In this document: positions 7,436-17,398 of the stretch, piece by piece | How positions within the stretch are numbered: position 1 is the stretch's first letter | How the letters are laid out: the number at the start of each line of letters is the position of its first letter | Assembly: GCA_947476745.1 (NCBI GenBank) | Contig: CANJRG010000006.1 | Location: 62,001-126,000 of the forward strand | DNA: 64,000 bases | DNA from: Acidimicrobiia bacterium | GTDB taxonomy: Bacteria; Actinomycetota; Acidimicrobiia; Acidimicrobiales; CAIXPF01 | Direction: 5' to 3' | Notes under the pieces: generated by a model | What the model was told of the DNA's origin: nothing | The model's input: the letters and a program-made list of their open reading frames with translations, nothing else | Databases searched by the model: none | Position numbers and translations under genes: made by a program

Positions 7436-9733
7436 ATGTCGGAGCAGTCTTCCACGATGAGCCAGCAGTACCGCACCCTCGGCGGGATCGTCGTCCACCG
7501 AACCGTCGAATCGGTGACCGCCGCGCCGGCCGTCGAATCGCTCATCGACCGACTCGACGCCCGTCGTGGGGTGCTGCTGTCCTCCAGCTACGAGTACCCG
7601 GGGCGCTACACCCGTTGGGACCTCGGTTTCGCCGACCCGCCGCTCTCGGTGTGGGCCCGCCAGCGCGAGGTCCACATCGATGCGCTCAACACTCGCGGCG
7701 CGGTGCTGCTGCCGGTCGTGGCCGCTTGCTTCGGCGCTATCGGCGGCGACCGGGGCGAATCGACGCCGAATCGCCCCGATTTCGTCGAATCGACGTCGAT
7801 TCGCCCCGACGGGATCGATCTCGTCGTCCGCCGCCCCGACCGGAGGTTCGAGGAGGAAGAACGGAGCCGCCAACCCTCGGTCTTCTCCGTGGTCCGGACC
7901 CTCATCGATCTGTTCCGCTCCTCGGAGGATCCGCATCTCGGGCTCTACGGTGCCTTCGGCTACGACCTGGCCTTCCAGTTCGAGGAGTTGCATCTGCACC
8001 TCGAACGTCCCTCCGACCAGCGGGACCTGGTGCTGTACCTGCCCGACGAGCTGCTCGTCGTCGACCATCGACGGGAACAGGGTCAGCGCCGCCGTTACGA
8101 CTTCACGGTCATCGGGAGCGACGCGCAGCCTGTCACGACCGTGGGCCTCGAACGTTCCGGGGTGGCGCTGCCGTACCGGCCGCGTGCCGCGGTGGTCGCC
8201 GCCAGCGATCACCGACCCGGCGAGTACGCGGCATTGGTCGAGGAGGCGAAGGGCTCGTTCCGCCGGGGCGACTTGTTCGAGGTGGTGCCCGGTCAGTGCT
8301 TCACCGAGCCATGCCCCGCCTCGCCGTCGGAGCTGTTCCGCCGGCTTCGCGAGCGCAACCCGTCGCCCTACGGGTTCCTGATCAACCTTGGCGAGGCACC
8401 GTCGCAGTCCGAGCCCGAGGCGGGGGAGTGGCTGGTCGGTGCTTCCCCGGAGATGTACGTCCGTGTCGACGAGGCCCGGGTGGAGACGTGCCCGATCTCC
8501 GGCACGATCGCCCGTGGCCGTGACCCCATCTCCGATGCTGCCCAGATCCTGGCCCTGCTGAACTCGGACAAGGATGCGTCGGAGCTGACGATGTGCACCG
8601 ACGTCGACCGCAACGACAAGTCGCGGATCTGCGTGCCGGGGTCGGTCAAGGTCATCGGTCGCCGCCAGATCGAGATGTACTCCCGGCTCATCCACACCGT
8701 GGACCATGTCGAGGGCCGGTTGCGTCCGGGCTTCGACGCGCTCGATGCGTTCCTCAGCCACACCTGGGCGGTGACGGTCACCGGCGCGCCGAAGGCGTGG
8801 GCGATGCAGTGGATCGAGGCCCACGAGCGGACGCCACGGGCGTGGTACGGCGGCGCTGTGGGCATGGTCGGCTTCAACGGGAACATGAACACCGGCCTGA
8901 CCCTGCGCACCATCCGCCTGACCGGAGGTGCAGCCCAGGTACGGGTCGGCGCGACTCTGTTGTTCGACTCCGATCCCGAGGCTGAGGAGGCCGAGACCCA
9001 GCTGAAGGCGTCGGCGTTCCTCGACGCGATCCGCAACCCCGGCCCGCCGGCGACCCTCGCCGCGGCGACCTCGGGCCTGCTCAGCGGGGCTCCGACCGGT
9101 GTGGTCGACCAACCCGGTGCCGGCCGACGGGTCCTGCTGGTCGATCACCAGGACAGCTTCGTGCACACCCTGGCCAACTATTTCCGGGCCACGGGAGCCG
9201 AGGTGGTCACGCTCCGTTGTCCGCCGGAGGGGGCCGGGCTCGACCCGGCCGACCTCGACCGGGTCGCCCCCGACCTGGTGGTGCTCTCGCCGGGCCCGGG
9301 ACGACCGAGTGACTTCGGCGTGGGCCGCACGATTGCCGCAGTGCTCGAGCGCGGACTGCCGATGTTCGGCGTGTGCCTTGGCCTGCAAGGGATCGTCGAG
9401 TACTTCGGCGGCGAGCTCGGTGTGCTCGACCCGCCGATGCACGGGAAGGCTTCCGCCATCGTGGCTGAGGCGACCGGCCTGTTCGCCGGTCTCCCGTCGC
9501 CATTCCTGGCCGGGCGGTACCACTCGCTGTTCGCCCGTGCCGAGCAACTCCCCGATGTCCTGCAGGCCACCGCGCACAGCGATGATGGGGTGCTGATGGC
9601 GATCGAGCACCGGACCCTGCCGGTGGCCGCAGTGCAGTTCCACCCCGAGTCGATCATGTCGCTCGGCGACGAGGCCGGTATGCAGTTGGTCGCCAACGTG
9701 CTGCGGGCGATGCCGGCGGCGAGGCCGGCGTGA
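7436..9733 (+). CDS. trpE(G): Anthranilate synthase, fused TrpE-TrpG
   Basis: A 765-residue fusion of the chorismate-binding subunit (to about residue 530) and the glutamine amidotransferase subunit (about 560-765). The TrpE part has [20 protein letters not shown] and [12 protein letters not shown]; the TrpG part has nucleophile Cys in [10 protein letters not shown] and the His/Glu of FHPESIMS. It converts chorismate and glutamine to anthranilate. The fused form is known mainly from alphaproteobacteria; the N-terminus ([28 protein letters not shown]) matches that TrpE(G) type. AGGAAG at 7421-7426 serves as ribosome site. Residues ~106-126 derive from an inserted palindromic repeat. Confidence 0.95.
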   Translation: MSEQSSTMSQQYRTLGGIVVHRTVESVTAAPAVESLIDRLDARRGVLLSSSYEYPGRYTRWDLGFADPPLSVWARQREVHIDALNTRGAVLLPVVAACFGAIGGDRGESTPNRPDFVESTSIRPDGIDLVVRRPDRRFEEEERSRQPSVFSVVRTLIDLFRSSEDPHLGLYGAFGYDLAFQFEELHLHLERPSDQRDLVLYLPDELLVVDHRREQGQRRRYDFTVIGSDAQPVTTVGLERSGVALPYRPRAAVVAASDHRPGEYAALVEEAKGSFRRGDLFEVVPGQCFTEPCPASPSELFRRLRERNPSPYGFLINLGEAPSQSEPEAGEWLVGASPEMYVRVDEARVETCPISGTIARGRDPISDAAQILALLNSDKDASELTMCTDVDRNDKSRICVPGSVKVIGRRQIEMYSRLIHTVDHVEGRLRPGFDALDAFLSHTWAVTVTGAPKAWAMQWIEAHERTPRAWYGGAVGMVGFNGNMNTGLTLRTIRLTGGAAQVRVGATLLFDSDPEAEEAETQLKASAFLDAIRNPGPPATLAAATSGLLSGAPTGVVDQPGAGRRVLLVDHQDSFVHTLANYFRATGAEVVTLRCPPEGAGLDPADLDRVAPDLVVLSPGPGRPSDFGVGRTIAAVLERGLPMFGVCLGLQGIVEYFGGELGVLDPPMHGKASAIVAEATGLFAGLPSPFLAGRYHSLFARAEQLPDVLQATAHSDDGVLMAIEHRTLPVAAVQFHPESIMSLGDEAGMQLVANVLRAMPAARPA
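7752..7807 (+). repeat. Palindromic repeat inserted in trpE(G)
   Basis: Two palindromes stand side by side: GGGGCGAATCG...CGAATCGCCCC (7752-7777, one mismatch) and the perfect 16-bp GAATCGACGTCGATTC (7787-7802), followed by GCCCC. The same core occurs in intergenic copies at 39095-39120 and 56271-56290. In trpE(G) it encodes about 20 residues ([19 protein letters not shown]) with no counterpart that I can recall in other TrpE proteins, and it preserves the frame. Confidence 0.65.
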
Positions 9734-10632
9734 GCAAACGCGAGGATGACGTGATGAGGACCGATTCAGCTACGACGAACCCGGCAACCAGTGCCGTCTT
9801 CCAGGTCGAGCTGCGGCGCGACTTGGTGGAGGCAACGGGTCCGGACACCGCCACGTTCCTACAGGGCCAGTTGAGCCAGGACGTCGCCGGCTTGGCGGTT
9901 GGGGAGAGCCGTTACAGCCTCTTGCTGCAACCCCAGGGCAAGGTCGATGCCTGGTTGCAGGTGATCCGCACCGGCGACGAGACGTTCGTCCTCGATGTCG
10001 AAGGCGGCTGGGGCGACGCGGTGATCCGGCGGCTCGAGCGCTTCAAGTTGCGCACCCGCTGCAGCCTTGCGCTGCTCGACGGCTGGCGGTGCTGGTCGGT
10101 GCGCGGAATCGATGCGTCTGCTGTGCCCGAGGCGATCGGGTCGACGGCCCTGGTGGTTGCGGCGCACTGGCCCGGCGCAGCGGGCTTCGACGTTCTCGGG
10201 GTCGGCCTCGGGCCGCTCGACGGCTTCGCGGTGGCCGATGCCGATCGGTATCTCGAGGCCCGCATCGCGGCCGGGGTCCCAGCGCTCGGTGCCGAACTCG
10301 ACGACACCACCATCCCCGCCGAGGCCGGGAGCTGGCTGATCGAGCGATCCGTGAACTTCACCAAGGGCTGCTACACCGGCCAGGAGTTGGTGGCCAGGGT
10401 GGACAGTCGGGGCAGCAACACCCCCCGTAAGCTGCGCCTGGTCGAGGCCGAAGGCGGCCTCGTCGTCGGTGCCGAACTGTTCGCCGGTCAGGAACCGGTC
10501 GGCGTCGTGACCTCGGCCGCGGCCGATGGCCGCAGTGCGCTCGCCTACCTCAAGCGCTCGGTGGAGCCGCCCGTCACGGTCGAGCTCGCCGATGGGGTCG
10601 CTGTCCGGGTCGATTCACTTCCGGAGGGCTGA
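9730..10632 (+). CDS. ygfZ: YgfZ/GcvT-type folate-binding protein
   Basis: A 300-residue protein of the tRNA-modifying/iron-sulfur repair YgfZ family. The diagnostic segment [20 protein letters not shown], with the conserved KGCYxGQE cysteine, is present near residue 215; [10 protein letters not shown] near residue 38 is the usual N-terminal motif. The family uses tetrahydrofolate to help assemble or repair Fe-S clusters in some enzymes. GTG at 9730 overlaps the trpE(G) stop (GTGA); ATG at 9754 is another possible start. It sits inside the trp operon with no obvious link to tryptophan. Confidence 0.88.
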   Translation: MSKREDDVMRTDSATTNPATSAVFQVELRRDLVEATGPDTATFLQGQLSQDVAGLAVGESRYSLLLQPQGKVDAWLQVIRTGDETFVLDVEGGWGDAVIRRLERFKLRTRCSLALLDGWRCWSVRGIDASAVPEAIGSTALVVAAHWPGAAGFDVLGVGLGPLDGFAVADADRYLEARIAAGVPALGAELDDTTIPAEAGSWLIERSVNFTKGCYTGQELVARVDSRGSNTPRKLRLVEAEGGLVVGAELFAGQEPVGVVTSAAADGRSALAYLKRSVEPPVTVELADGVAVRVDSLPEG

Positions 10633-10672
10633 GCGTGTTCAGATCTGCCATACGCGCCCAATCGTCGTTGCG

Positions 10673-11332
10673 GTGAGCCATTACGACGTGCTCGGCGTGT
10701 CTGCCGACGCCGACGCCGAGGCGTTGCGACGGGCGTTCGTGGCGCTCGCTCGTCGGTTCCACCCCGACCGCCATGTCGGGGGCGACGAGACCACCCGACG
10801 CGAGGCCGAGCGCCGGATGCGTGAGATCACCGAGGCTTGGGCGGTGCTGGGCGATCCGGTGCGTCGTCGTCGGTACGACCTCGGCCTCGGCGACCGGGCG
10901 CGCAGCGAGCGTGACCGTGCGAGTGGGTCCGAGCCCGGGAAGGCTGCGCCGGGCGCCGGCAAAGCCGGCAGTGCCACCGGAGCCGGTCGGGCCGGCACGT
11001 CAGCGAGGTCGGGAAACCCGAGTGGCTCGGGGCGCAACGGGACGGCATCGGGTGCAGAAGGACGGCACTGGCGGGCCTACGCCAGCCCGGGGTCGGCGGC
11101 GGCAGATCGCCGTCCGGCGGGTGAACAACTCCTGTTGTTGTCGCCGATAGCGCTGGTGGTCGCCGCAGGGATGTGCGGGTTGATGGGCGCGATCGTGGGC
11201 TGGCCGCCGTTCTACGCGGCGGCGCTGGTCTGTCTGATCGGCGCCGCCGCGGCGTTCTTCCTGCTGCCGATCCTGGCGATGACCCGTGGCTCGTCGCGCC
11301 GCGGCGGGCGGGGGCCGAAGCGGTCCTACTAA
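10673..11332 (+). CDS. J-domain membrane protein
   Basis: A 219-residue protein with a J domain at residues 1-65 (HYDVLGVSADADAEALRRAF, HPD motif in RRFHPDRH, then EAWAVLGDPVRRRRYD), a low-complexity Gly/Ala/Ser linker at ~75-140 and two membrane segments near residues 155-200. The J domain would recruit and stimulate an Hsp70; the membrane segments would fix it at the membrane with the J domain in the cytoplasm. It lacks the G/F and zinc-finger regions of DnaJ, so it is not the main DnaJ. GTG at 10673 begins the J domain. Confidence 0.82.
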   Translation: MSHYDVLGVSADADAEALRRAFVALARRFHPDRHVGGDETTRREAERRMREITEAWAVLGDPVRRRRYDLGLGDRARSERDRASGSEPGKAAPGAGKAGSATGAGRAGTSARSGNPSGSGRNGTASGAEGRHWRAYASPGSAAADRRPAGEQLLLLSPIALVVAAGMCGLMGAIVGWPPFYAAALVCLIGAAAAFFLLPILAMTRGSSRRGGRGPKRSY

Positions 11333-11342
11333 GGTCGCCGAC

Positions 11343-11657
11343 ATGTCGAAGCCCGCACTCATCGCCAAGATCACCGCTGCCGAAGGCAAGCGCGACGAGC
11401 TCATCGCCGCCTGCCAGAAGATGATCGACTACGTGACCGCCTCCGAGCCCGGCACCGAGGTGTACGTCCTGCACACCGACGGCAAGGACGAGAACGTGGT
11501 GTGGTACTACGAGCTCTACAGCGACAAGGACGCTCTCACCACCCACGGCACCAGCGAGGCGATGGCCGCGTTCGGCAAGGAGATCGCCCCGCTGCTCGGC
11601 GGCAAGACCGAGATCACCCGGCTCAGCCCGGTCTCCGGTAAGGGGTTGTCGCTCTGA
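11343..11657 (+). CDS. Antibiotic biosynthesis monooxygenase (ABM) domain protein
   Basis: A 104-residue single-domain protein with the ABM/YgiN pattern: ALIAKITAAEGKRDELIAAC, then GTEVYVLHTD, NVVWYYELYSDKDALTTHGTS and a final KTEITRLSPVSG. Related proteins are small cofactor-free quinol oxygenases or heme-degrading enzymes; the substrate here is unknown. TAAGGT at 11330-11335 is seven bases before the ATG, so it has a leaderless promoter inside the operon. Its TGA overlaps the likely CTG start of trpC. Confidence 0.72.
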   Translation: MSKPALIAKITAAEGKRDELIAACQKMIDYVTASEPGTEVYVLHTDGKDENVVWYYELYSDKDALTTHGTSEAMAAFGKEIAPLLGGKTEITRLSPVSGKGLSL

Positions 11658-12436
11658 CGACCTACCTCGATCGGATCCTCGCCGCCCATCGCAGCGCTGC
11701 CGCGGCCGCGACGCGCGATCTCGATGCGCTGGAGCGGCGCGCCCGGCAGTCCTCGCCGACGCGCGGGTTCCGTCAGGCGCTGCGCCGGGCGGCGGCCGAT
11801 CGGGGGGTTGCGGTGATCGCCGAGGTGAAACGGCGCTCACCGTCCAAGGGTGACCTCGCGGTGGGACTCGACCCGGCGGACCTCGCCACCCGGTACGAAC
11901 AGGGCGGGGCGGCCTGCATGTCGGTGCTCACCGACGAGTCCTTCTTCGGTGGGTCGGGCGACGACCTCCGCCTGGCCCGATCGGCGTGCAGCATGCCGGT
12001 CCTGCGCAAGGACTTCACGGTCTGCCTCGCCGATGTGTTCGACGCCCGTGTGATGGGGGCCGACTGCCTCCTGCTGATCGTCGCGGCGCTGAGCGACAGT
12101 GAACTGAAGCAGTTCCACTCGGCCGCGGTCGGCGTCGGGCTGGACGTCCTGGTGGAGATCCACGACGAGGCCGAACTGGACCGTGCGCTGGCGGCCGGAG
12201 CGACGCTGGTCGGGGTCAACCAACGAGATCTGGTCACCTTCGAGGTAGACACCGATCGGGCGGTGCGCATGGCCGCACTGATCCCCGACGGCGTCCTCAA
12301 GGTTGCCGAGTCCGGTATCCGCTGCCGTGACGACGCGCTGGTGCTGCGCGATGCCGGGTACGACGGGTTGCTGGTCGGCGAGACGTTGGTGCGCTCGGCC
12401 GACCCGACACAGGCGGTGAAGGAGTTGTTGCCGTGA
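11654..12436 (+). CDS. trpC: Indole-3-glycerol-phosphate synthase, CTG start
   Basis: TIM-barrel IGPS with [14 protein letters not shown] (catalytic Glu and Lys), PVLRKDFTV (catalytic Lys), VGVNQRDL and [12 protein letters not shown] at 11813 would drop the ~53 N-terminal residues that IGPS needs for substrate binding. The frame is open from 11642, but has no ATG, GTG or TTG there; CTG at 11654 gives [13 protein letters not shown], the usual IGPS beginning, and a total of 260 residues, the normal family length. AAGGGG at 11640-11645 stands eight bases before it, and CTGA overlaps the previous stop. It converts CdRP to indole-glycerol phosphate. Confidence 0.85.
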   Translation: MTTYLDRILAAHRSAAAAATRDLDALERRARQSSPTRGFRQALRRAAADRGVAVIAEVKRRSPSKGDLAVGLDPADLATRYEQGGAACMSVLTDESFFGGSGDDLRLARSACSMPVLRKDFTVCLADVFDARVMGADCLLLIVAALSDSELKQFHSAAVGVGLDVLVEIHDEAELDRALAAGATLVGVNQRDLVTFEVDTDRAVRMAALIPDGVLKVAESGIRCRDDALVLRDAGYDGLLVGETLVRSADPTQAVKELLP

Positions 12437-13683
12437 CCCGCTGGACCCTCCCGCCCGACCGGATCCCCTCCGCCTGGTACAACGTGCTGCCCCGGTTCGA
12501 GACCCCGCTGGACCCGGCGCTGCATCCGCGCACGCGCCAGCCGATCGGCCCCGACGACCTGACGCCGTTGTTTCCGATGGGCCTGATCTTGCAGGAGGTG
12601 TCGCCCGACCCGTGGATCGACATCCCCGGTGAGGTGCTCGACATCCTGCGGTTGTGGCGCCCCACCCCGTTGGTGCGGGCCGCCCGGCTCGAGGCGGCCC
12701 TCGGCACGCCGGCGCGGATCTACTTCAAGGACGAGTCGGTGTCCCCGGCGGGATCCCACAAGCCGAACACCGCGGTGCCCCAGGCCTTCTACAACAAGCA
12801 GGAGGGCATCACCCGGCTCACCACCGAGACCGGAGCGGGGCAGTGGGGCACGGCGCTCAGCTTCGCCTGCGCCCAGTTCGACCTCGAGTGCCTGGTCTAC
12901 ATGGTGCGCGCCAGCTTCGACTCCAAGCCCTATCGCAAGGTCATGATGCAGGCGTGGGGCGGCCAGTGTGTGCCGTCCCCGGTCGACGACCCGAACCACC
13001 CCGGCTCGCTGGGCTCGGCCATCACCGACGCCGTCCGTGACGCGGTGAGCCGCGACGACACCCACTACGCGCTCGGCTCGGTCCTCAACCACGTGCTCCT
13101 CCACCAGACCGTGATCGGCCTCGAGGCCCGTGAGCAGCTCGACATGGCCGGTGAGCGACTGCCCGACGTGGTGATCGCCCCGTGCGGTGGCGGTTCGAAC
13201 CTTGGCGGGGTGGCGTTGCCGTTCTACGAGGACCCTTCGGTCAGGCTGCTCGCCGTCGAGCCGTCGTCGTGCCCGACCCTCACCGAGGGCCGTTTCGAGT
13301 ACGACTTCGCCGACACCGGCGAGATGACGCCTCTGCTGCCGATGTACACCCTCGGGCATGACTTCATCCCGCCCATCATCCACGCCGGTGGTCTGCGCTA
13401 CCACGGCGACGCGCCGATCGTGTCGAAGCTGGTGAAGGACGGCCGGATGGAGGCCGTTGCGTACCCGCAGAGCAAGGTGTTCGACGCCGCGTTGCTCTTC
13501 GCCCGGACCGAGGGCAAGATTCCCGCACCGGAGGCGGCGTACGGGATCCGGGCCGCCATCGACGAGGCGCTCGCCGCCAAGGAGACCGGCGAGGAGAAGG
13601 TGATCTTGTTCAACTACTGCGGACACGGACACCTCGACCTGCAGGCCTACGACGACTACCTCAACGGTCGGCTCGTCGACTGA
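12433..13683 (+). CDS. trpB2: Tryptophan synthase beta-like protein, TrpB2 type
   Basis: A 416-residue PLP enzyme of the TrpB2 group, longer than ordinary TrpB and with a distinct N-terminus ([14 protein letters not shown]). The PLP lysine is in [14 protein letters not shown], the phosphate loop is [10 protein letters not shown], and [14 protein letters not shown] is the catalytic segment. Known TrpB2 proteins act without tight binding to the usual TrpA and make tryptophan from indole or phosphoserine-like substrates. GTG at 12433 overlaps the trpC stop. A classical trpB lies 800 bases downstream, so the two may divide roles between indole rescue and the TrpAB complex. Confidence 0.9.
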   Translation: MTRWTLPPDRIPSAWYNVLPRFETPLDPALHPRTRQPIGPDDLTPLFPMGLILQEVSPDPWIDIPGEVLDILRLWRPTPLVRAARLEAALGTPARIYFKDESVSPAGSHKPNTAVPQAFYNKQEGITRLTTETGAGQWGTALSFACAQFDLECLVYMVRASFDSKPYRKVMMQAWGGQCVPSPVDDPNHPGSLGSAITDAVRDAVSRDDTHYALGSVLNHVLLHQTVIGLEAREQLDMAGERLPDVVIAPCGGGSNLGGVALPFYEDPSVRLLAVEPSSCPTLTEGRFEYDFADTGEMTPLLPMYTLGHDFIPPIIHAGGLRYHGDAPIVSKLVKDGRMEAVAYPQSKVFDAALLFARTEGKIPAPEAAYGIRAAIDEALAAKETGEEKVILFNYCGHGHLDLQAYDDYLNGRLVD

Positions 13684-13783
13684 CGGCCCGTGCGCAGGCC
13701 CCGGGTGTGGGCGGAGGCCGGCGGGATCGGCGCGACCCCATTTCCCCCCGGGGCTTCGCCGCCGCGGGTAGGTTGAAGCGGCC

Positions 13784-14452
13784 ATGTTCGTAAAGATCTG
13801 CGGCATCACCAGCGAGGAAGATGCGCTTCTCGCCGTTGCACAGGGTGCCGACGCGGTCGGGTTCGTGTTCGCACCGTCACCGCGGCAGGTCGTCTCGTCG
13901 CTGGCCCGGGATATCGCCCGGCGGCTTCCGCCCGAGGTGCTCACGGTAGGGGTCTTCCGCAACGAGGTCCCGGCGCGGGTGGTGGAGATCTGCCACCTCG
14001 CCGGGTTGCGGGCGGCACAGTTGCACGGCCACGAATCGGGTGAGGATTGCCGGTATGTGCGTAGCAAGGTCGGGTTGGTGATCAAGGGGTTCCCGGCCGG
14101 CTCACTCGAACTCGAGCGGTTCGACGACTTCCACGCCGACATCGCCCTCATCGACTCGCCGACGCCCGGTTCGGGCCAGGTGTTCGACTGGTCGCTGGCC
14201 GAGGGGGCCCCGCCGAATCGGCGCCTGCTGCTCGCCGGTGGGCTCACGCCGGACAACGTCGCCGACGCCATCCGTCGGGTCCGTCCCTGGGGGGTCGACG
14301 TGTCGAGCGGGGTCGAGTTCGCTCCCGGCCGGAAGGACGCGCTGAAGGTGAGCCGGTTCGTCGCCAACGCGAAAGCGGCTGCCCCCGATTCCGGTGGCTT
14401 CGACGATCTCTTCGACGATCCTGCTGCGCCGTTCGACTGGCAGCGCGACTGA
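13784..14452 (+). CDS. trpF: Phosphoribosylanthranilate isomerase
   Basis: A 222-residue TIM barrel. The general base Cys is in the N-terminal [14 protein letters not shown] and the Asp in [19 protein letters not shown]; the phosphate site is [13 protein letters not shown]. It converts PRA to CdRP. Many actinobacteria lack this gene because PriA does the step; its presence here matters for reading hisA at 1619. TAGGTT at 13769-13774 lies nine bases before the ATG. A C-terminal tail of ~20 residues ([14 protein letters not shown]) is not part of the fold. Confidence 0.95.
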   Translation: MFVKICGITSEEDALLAVAQGADAVGFVFAPSPRQVVSSLARDIARRLPPEVLTVGVFRNEVPARVVEICHLAGLRAAQLHGHESGEDCRYVRSKVGLVIKGFPAGSLELERFDDFHADIALIDSPTPGSGQVFDWSLAEGAPPNRRLLLAGGLTPDNVADAIRRVRPWGVDVSSGVEFAPGRKDALKVSRFVANAKAAAPDSGGFDDLFDDPAAPFDWQRD

Positions 14453-14505
14453 GGTTCCTGCGATCCGGTTTCCCGGACCGTGCTGGGAGCGAGCACAATC
14501 GATCC

Positions 14506-15702
14506 ATGGCGCTCGCCCCTTCCTCATCCGTTCCGGTCATGGGTACACCGTCCGACGACGGCCGCTTCGGTCGCTTCGGCGGCCGTTTCGTACCGGAGAC
14601 CCTCGTTCCTGCCTGTCAGGAGCTCGAAGCGGCGTTTCGTGATGCCTGGGGTGACCCGACCTTCCGTGCCGAGTACGACCACCTCCTGCGCACCTACGCC
14701 AACCGCCCCTCGCTGCTGTCGGAGTGCACCCGGCTGTCCGAGCAGCTCGGGCTGCGGCTCATCCTCAAGCGCGAGGACCTCAACCACACCGGCAGCCACA
14801 AGATCAACAACGTGCTCGGCCAGGCCCTGTTGGCCAAGCGCATGGGCAAGACCAAGCTGATCGCCGAGACCGGCGCCGGCCAGCACGGTGTCGCCAGCGC
14901 TACCGCAGCGGCGCTGATGGGCCTGGAGTGCGTGGTCTACATGGGCGAGGTCGACATGGTTCGCCAGTCGCTCAACGTGTTCCGCATGAAGTTGCTCGGG
15001 GCCGAGGTCCGGCCGGCGATGAGTGGCTCGCGGACCCTCAAGGATGCGGTGAACGAGGCGATGCGGGCCTGGGTGTCCGACATCGCCGACACCCACTACC
15101 TGCTCGGGTCGGTCATGGGCCCCCACCCGTACCCGTGGATGGTCCGCGAATTCCACCGGGTCATCGGGGACGAGGCCCGCGAGCAGTGCCGCGAGATGAC
15201 CGGCGCGGATCCCGACGTCGTGGTGGCATGTGTCGGCGGTGGGTCGAACGCCGCGGGGATCTTCTCGGGGTTTGCCGAGCTGCCCGCCGTGCGTCTCGTC
15301 GGGGTCGAGCCGGCCGGGGGTGCCGCGGTCGGCCGGGGTGTGCCCGGGGTGGTGCACGGCATGCTGAGCTATCTCATGCAGGACGAGTTCGGGCAGGTGC
15401 AGGAGGCCGAATCGGTGTCCGCCGGCCTCGACTACCCCGGCGTCGGGCCCGAACACTCTCACCTGGCGGACATCGGCCGAGCCGAGTACCACCCGGTGAA
15501 CGATGACGAGGTCATCGACGCCTTCCAGCTGATGGCCCGGACTGAGGGCATCATCCCGGCGTTGGAGTGCGCCCACGCCCTGGCCTGGATCAGCCGGGAA
15601 CGCGCCACCATGAAGGGCCAGACAGTGTTGATGAACCTTTCCGGTCGCGGCGACAAAGACGTCGCCCAGGTGCAGTCGATCCTCGACAGCAGGATGTCAT
15701 GA
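14506..15702 (+). CDS. trpB: Tryptophan synthase beta chain
   Basis: A 398-residue classical TrpB1. [16 protein letters not shown] starts the domain, [18 protein letters not shown] holds the PLP lysine, [13 protein letters not shown] the catalytic Glu, and [11 protein letters not shown] the phosphate loop. It joins indole from TrpA with serine. CACAAT at 14494-14499 stands six bases from the ATG, again a leaderless arrangement. It overlaps trpA by ATGA, as is usual for the coupled alpha and beta subunits. Confidence 0.97.
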   Translation: MALAPSSSVPVMGTPSDDGRFGRFGGRFVPETLVPACQELEAAFRDAWGDPTFRAEYDHLLRTYANRPSLLSECTRLSEQLGLRLILKREDLNHTGSHKINNVLGQALLAKRMGKTKLIAETGAGQHGVASATAAALMGLECVVYMGEVDMVRQSLNVFRMKLLGAEVRPAMSGSRTLKDAVNEAMRAWVSDIADTHYLLGSVMGPHPYPWMVREFHRVIGDEAREQCREMTGADPDVVVACVGGGSNAAGIFSGFAELPAVRLVGVEPAGGAAVGRGVPGVVHGMLSYLMQDEFGQVQEAESVSAGLDYPGVGPEHSHLADIGRAEYHPVNDDEVIDAFQLMARTEGIIPALECAHALAWISRERATMKGQTVLMNLSGRGDKDVAQVQSILDSRMS

Positions 15703-16478
15703 TTGATCTCGAGGCGCACCTTCGTCAGCGACGGGCCGAGGGCCGCAAGCTGTTCGTGCCGTACGTGTCGGGCGGGCTCGACGCCGAGTGGGTGGACCTG
15801 GTGCGGGCGTTCGCCGATGCCGGGGCCGATGCCGTTGAGGTTGGCATTCCCTTCTCCGACCCGGTGATGGACGGCCCGACGATCCAGGAGGCCTCGGTGC
15901 GTTCCCTGGAGCGGGGAACGACGCCCCACACCGTCGTGGCGGAACTCCGGGGGGTGTCCGACGAGATCGGCGTGCCCCTCGTCGTGATGACCTACTACAA
16001 CATCGTGTTCCGGGCCGGCCACCGGCGCTTCGCTCGCGAATTGGCCGAGGCATCCATCTCGGGAGCGATCCTGCCCGACCTCCCGCTCGAGGAGGCGGGC
16101 CCGTGGGTCGAGGCCGCCGACGAGGCCGGTGTCGCCTCCGTGTTGCTGGCCGCGCCGACCGCCCCCGACGAGCGCTTGCCGCGCATCTGCGAGCGGTCGC
16201 GGGGTTTCGTCTACGCCGTGTCCCTCCTCGGGGTCACCGGCGAACGGCAGTCGCTGGCCACAACCGCCGTGGGTATGGCCGAGCGACTCAAGGCGGTCAC
16301 CGATCGCCCGGTGATCATCGGCATCGGGATCTCCAGTGCCGATCAGGCTCGCGAGGCCTGCTCGGTCGCGGACGGCATCGTCATGGCCTCGGCGTTGATG
16401 CGGCTTCGTCTTGCCGGTGCGTCGGTCCAGGAGGTCGCCGCGGCCGCTCGCAAGGTTCGGGAGGCCATCGATGGCTGA
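15699..16478 (+). CDS. trpA: Tryptophan synthase alpha chain
   Basis: A 259-residue TIM barrel. The catalytic Glu is in [19 protein letters not shown] and the catalytic Asp in [21 protein letters not shown] and [10 protein letters not shown] fit the phosphate loops. It releases indole from indole-glycerol phosphate for TrpB. ATG at 15699 overlaps the trpB stop; the reading frame further upstream is a shadow inside trpB. Confidence 0.96.
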   Translation: MIDLEAHLRQRRAEGRKLFVPYVSGGLDAEWVDLVRAFADAGADAVEVGIPFSDPVMDGPTIQEASVRSLERGTTPHTVVAELRGVSDEIGVPLVVMTYYNIVFRAGHRRFARELAEASISGAILPDLPLEEAGPWVEAADEAGVASVLLAAPTAPDERLPRICERSRGFVYAVSLLGVTGERQSLATTAVGMAERLKAVTDRPVIIGIGISSADQAREACSVADGIVMASALMRLRLAGASVQEVAAAARKVREAIDG

Positions 16479-16872
16479 GCCGGACATCACCGGCGGTTCG
16501 TCGGTGCCCGACGTGGCACCGGAGGACTGCGAGCTGTGCGAAGCGGCCCGATTCACCCATTGGTACCACGAGGACGACGTGTGCTGGGTTGCCGACTGCG
16601 AGGCCTGCGACTGCCCGATGGTGGTGTGGAAGCAGCACGGCACCGCTGCGCCCGACGCCGACGTCGAGCACATGATGGCCCAACTCGCCGCAGCCGGGCG
16701 TGAGCGTTTCGGTGACGACCCGTTCACCATCGACCGTGTCATGCGCCAGATCCCCTGGCATTTCCATTCCCATGCCCGGGACCGGCGCTGGCAGCAGCGG
16801 CGCTGGAGCAGCCAGCCCTCTCGCTACAGCGGCGCCGTCGGTGGTCCCCGGCTGCTGATCGAGACCAACTGA
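16471..16872 (+). CDS. Cys-rich protein of unknown function, HIT-like tail
   Basis: A 133-residue protein that overlaps the end of trpA by eight bases and so is probably co-translated. EDCELCEAARFTHWYHEDD followed by CWVADCEACDCPMVVW gives six cysteines in a zinc-ribbon-like pattern. The C-terminal part has IPWHFHSHARDRRW, reminiscent of the histidine motif of the HIT family, but the match is partial. Its position at the end of the trp operon does not explain its role. Confidence 0.6.
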   Translation: MAEPDITGGSSVPDVAPEDCELCEAARFTHWYHEDDVCWVADCEACDCPMVVWKQHGTAAPDADVEHMMAQLAAAGRERFGDDPFTIDRVMRQIPWHFHSHARDRRWQQRRWSSQPSRYSGAVGGPRLLIETN

Positions 16873-16930
16873 GCCTCGGTGGCCCGGATGCCGGGTGGCC
16901 GGGCTTCGGCCGCGAGGCCATGATGGTCGG

Positions 16931-17362
16931 GTGACCGACGAGCAGCCCGCCGACCGCGCCGATTCGCCCGAACGAGAGACGGTCGACGTAACCGTTTACG
17001 AGTTCGTCGGCGGCGAGCCGTTCTTCGCCACGTTGGTCGACCGCTTCTACGCCGGGGTCATGGCCGACCCGGTCCTGGCGCCCCTGTACCCCGTCGACGA
17101 CCTCGAGGGCGCCAAGGGCCGCCTGGGTGGCTTCCTGGTGCAGTTCTGGGGCGGGCCGGACACCTACAGCCAGGAACGCGGCCACCCCCGGCTCCGGATG
17201 CGTCATTTCCCCTTCGCCATCGGCGAGGACGAGCGTGACCGGTGGATGACCCACATGCGCGCCGCCGTTGATGCCGCCGAGACCATCCCCGAGGTCAAGG
17301 GCCTGCTGTTGGACTACTTCGAGAACTCCGCCACCGCAATGCGCAACCAGGCCGATCGCTAG
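16931..17362 (+). CDS. glbO: Group II truncated hemoglobin (trHbO-like)
   Basis: A 143-residue protein with a ~20-residue charged N-terminal extension and then a truncated globin fold: FFATLVDRFYAGVMADPVLAPLYP (helices A-C, with the distal Tyr), RLGGFLVQFWGGPDTYSQERGHPRLRMRH (helices E-F, proximal His in LRMRHFPF) and RDRWMTHMRAAV with the Trp of the group II type (TrpG8). It binds oxygen or nitric oxide. GTG at 16931 gives a start with no clear ribosome site. Confidence 0.88.
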   Translation: MTDEQPADRADSPERETVDVTVYEFVGGEPFFATLVDRFYAGVMADPVLAPLYPVDDLEGAKGRLGGFLVQFWGGPDTYSQERGHPRLRMRHFPFAIGEDERDRWMTHMRAAVDAAETIPEVKGLLLDYFENSATAMRNQADR

Positions 17363-17398
17363 GAGCAGGTCTGCTGCGGCCGGTAGGGTCCTGGCCCG

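Noticed and set aside
6674-9643. Very long open frame on the minus strand opposite trpE(G)
   Set aside because: It mirrors the codon phase of trpE(G), has no recognisable domain and is a high-GC shadow; similar long antisense frames at 11773-14496 and 23071-25902 were dropped for the same reason.
11813-12436. trpC starting at GTG 11813
   Set aside because: It would remove the conserved IGPS N-terminus that is encoded immediately upstream in the same frame.
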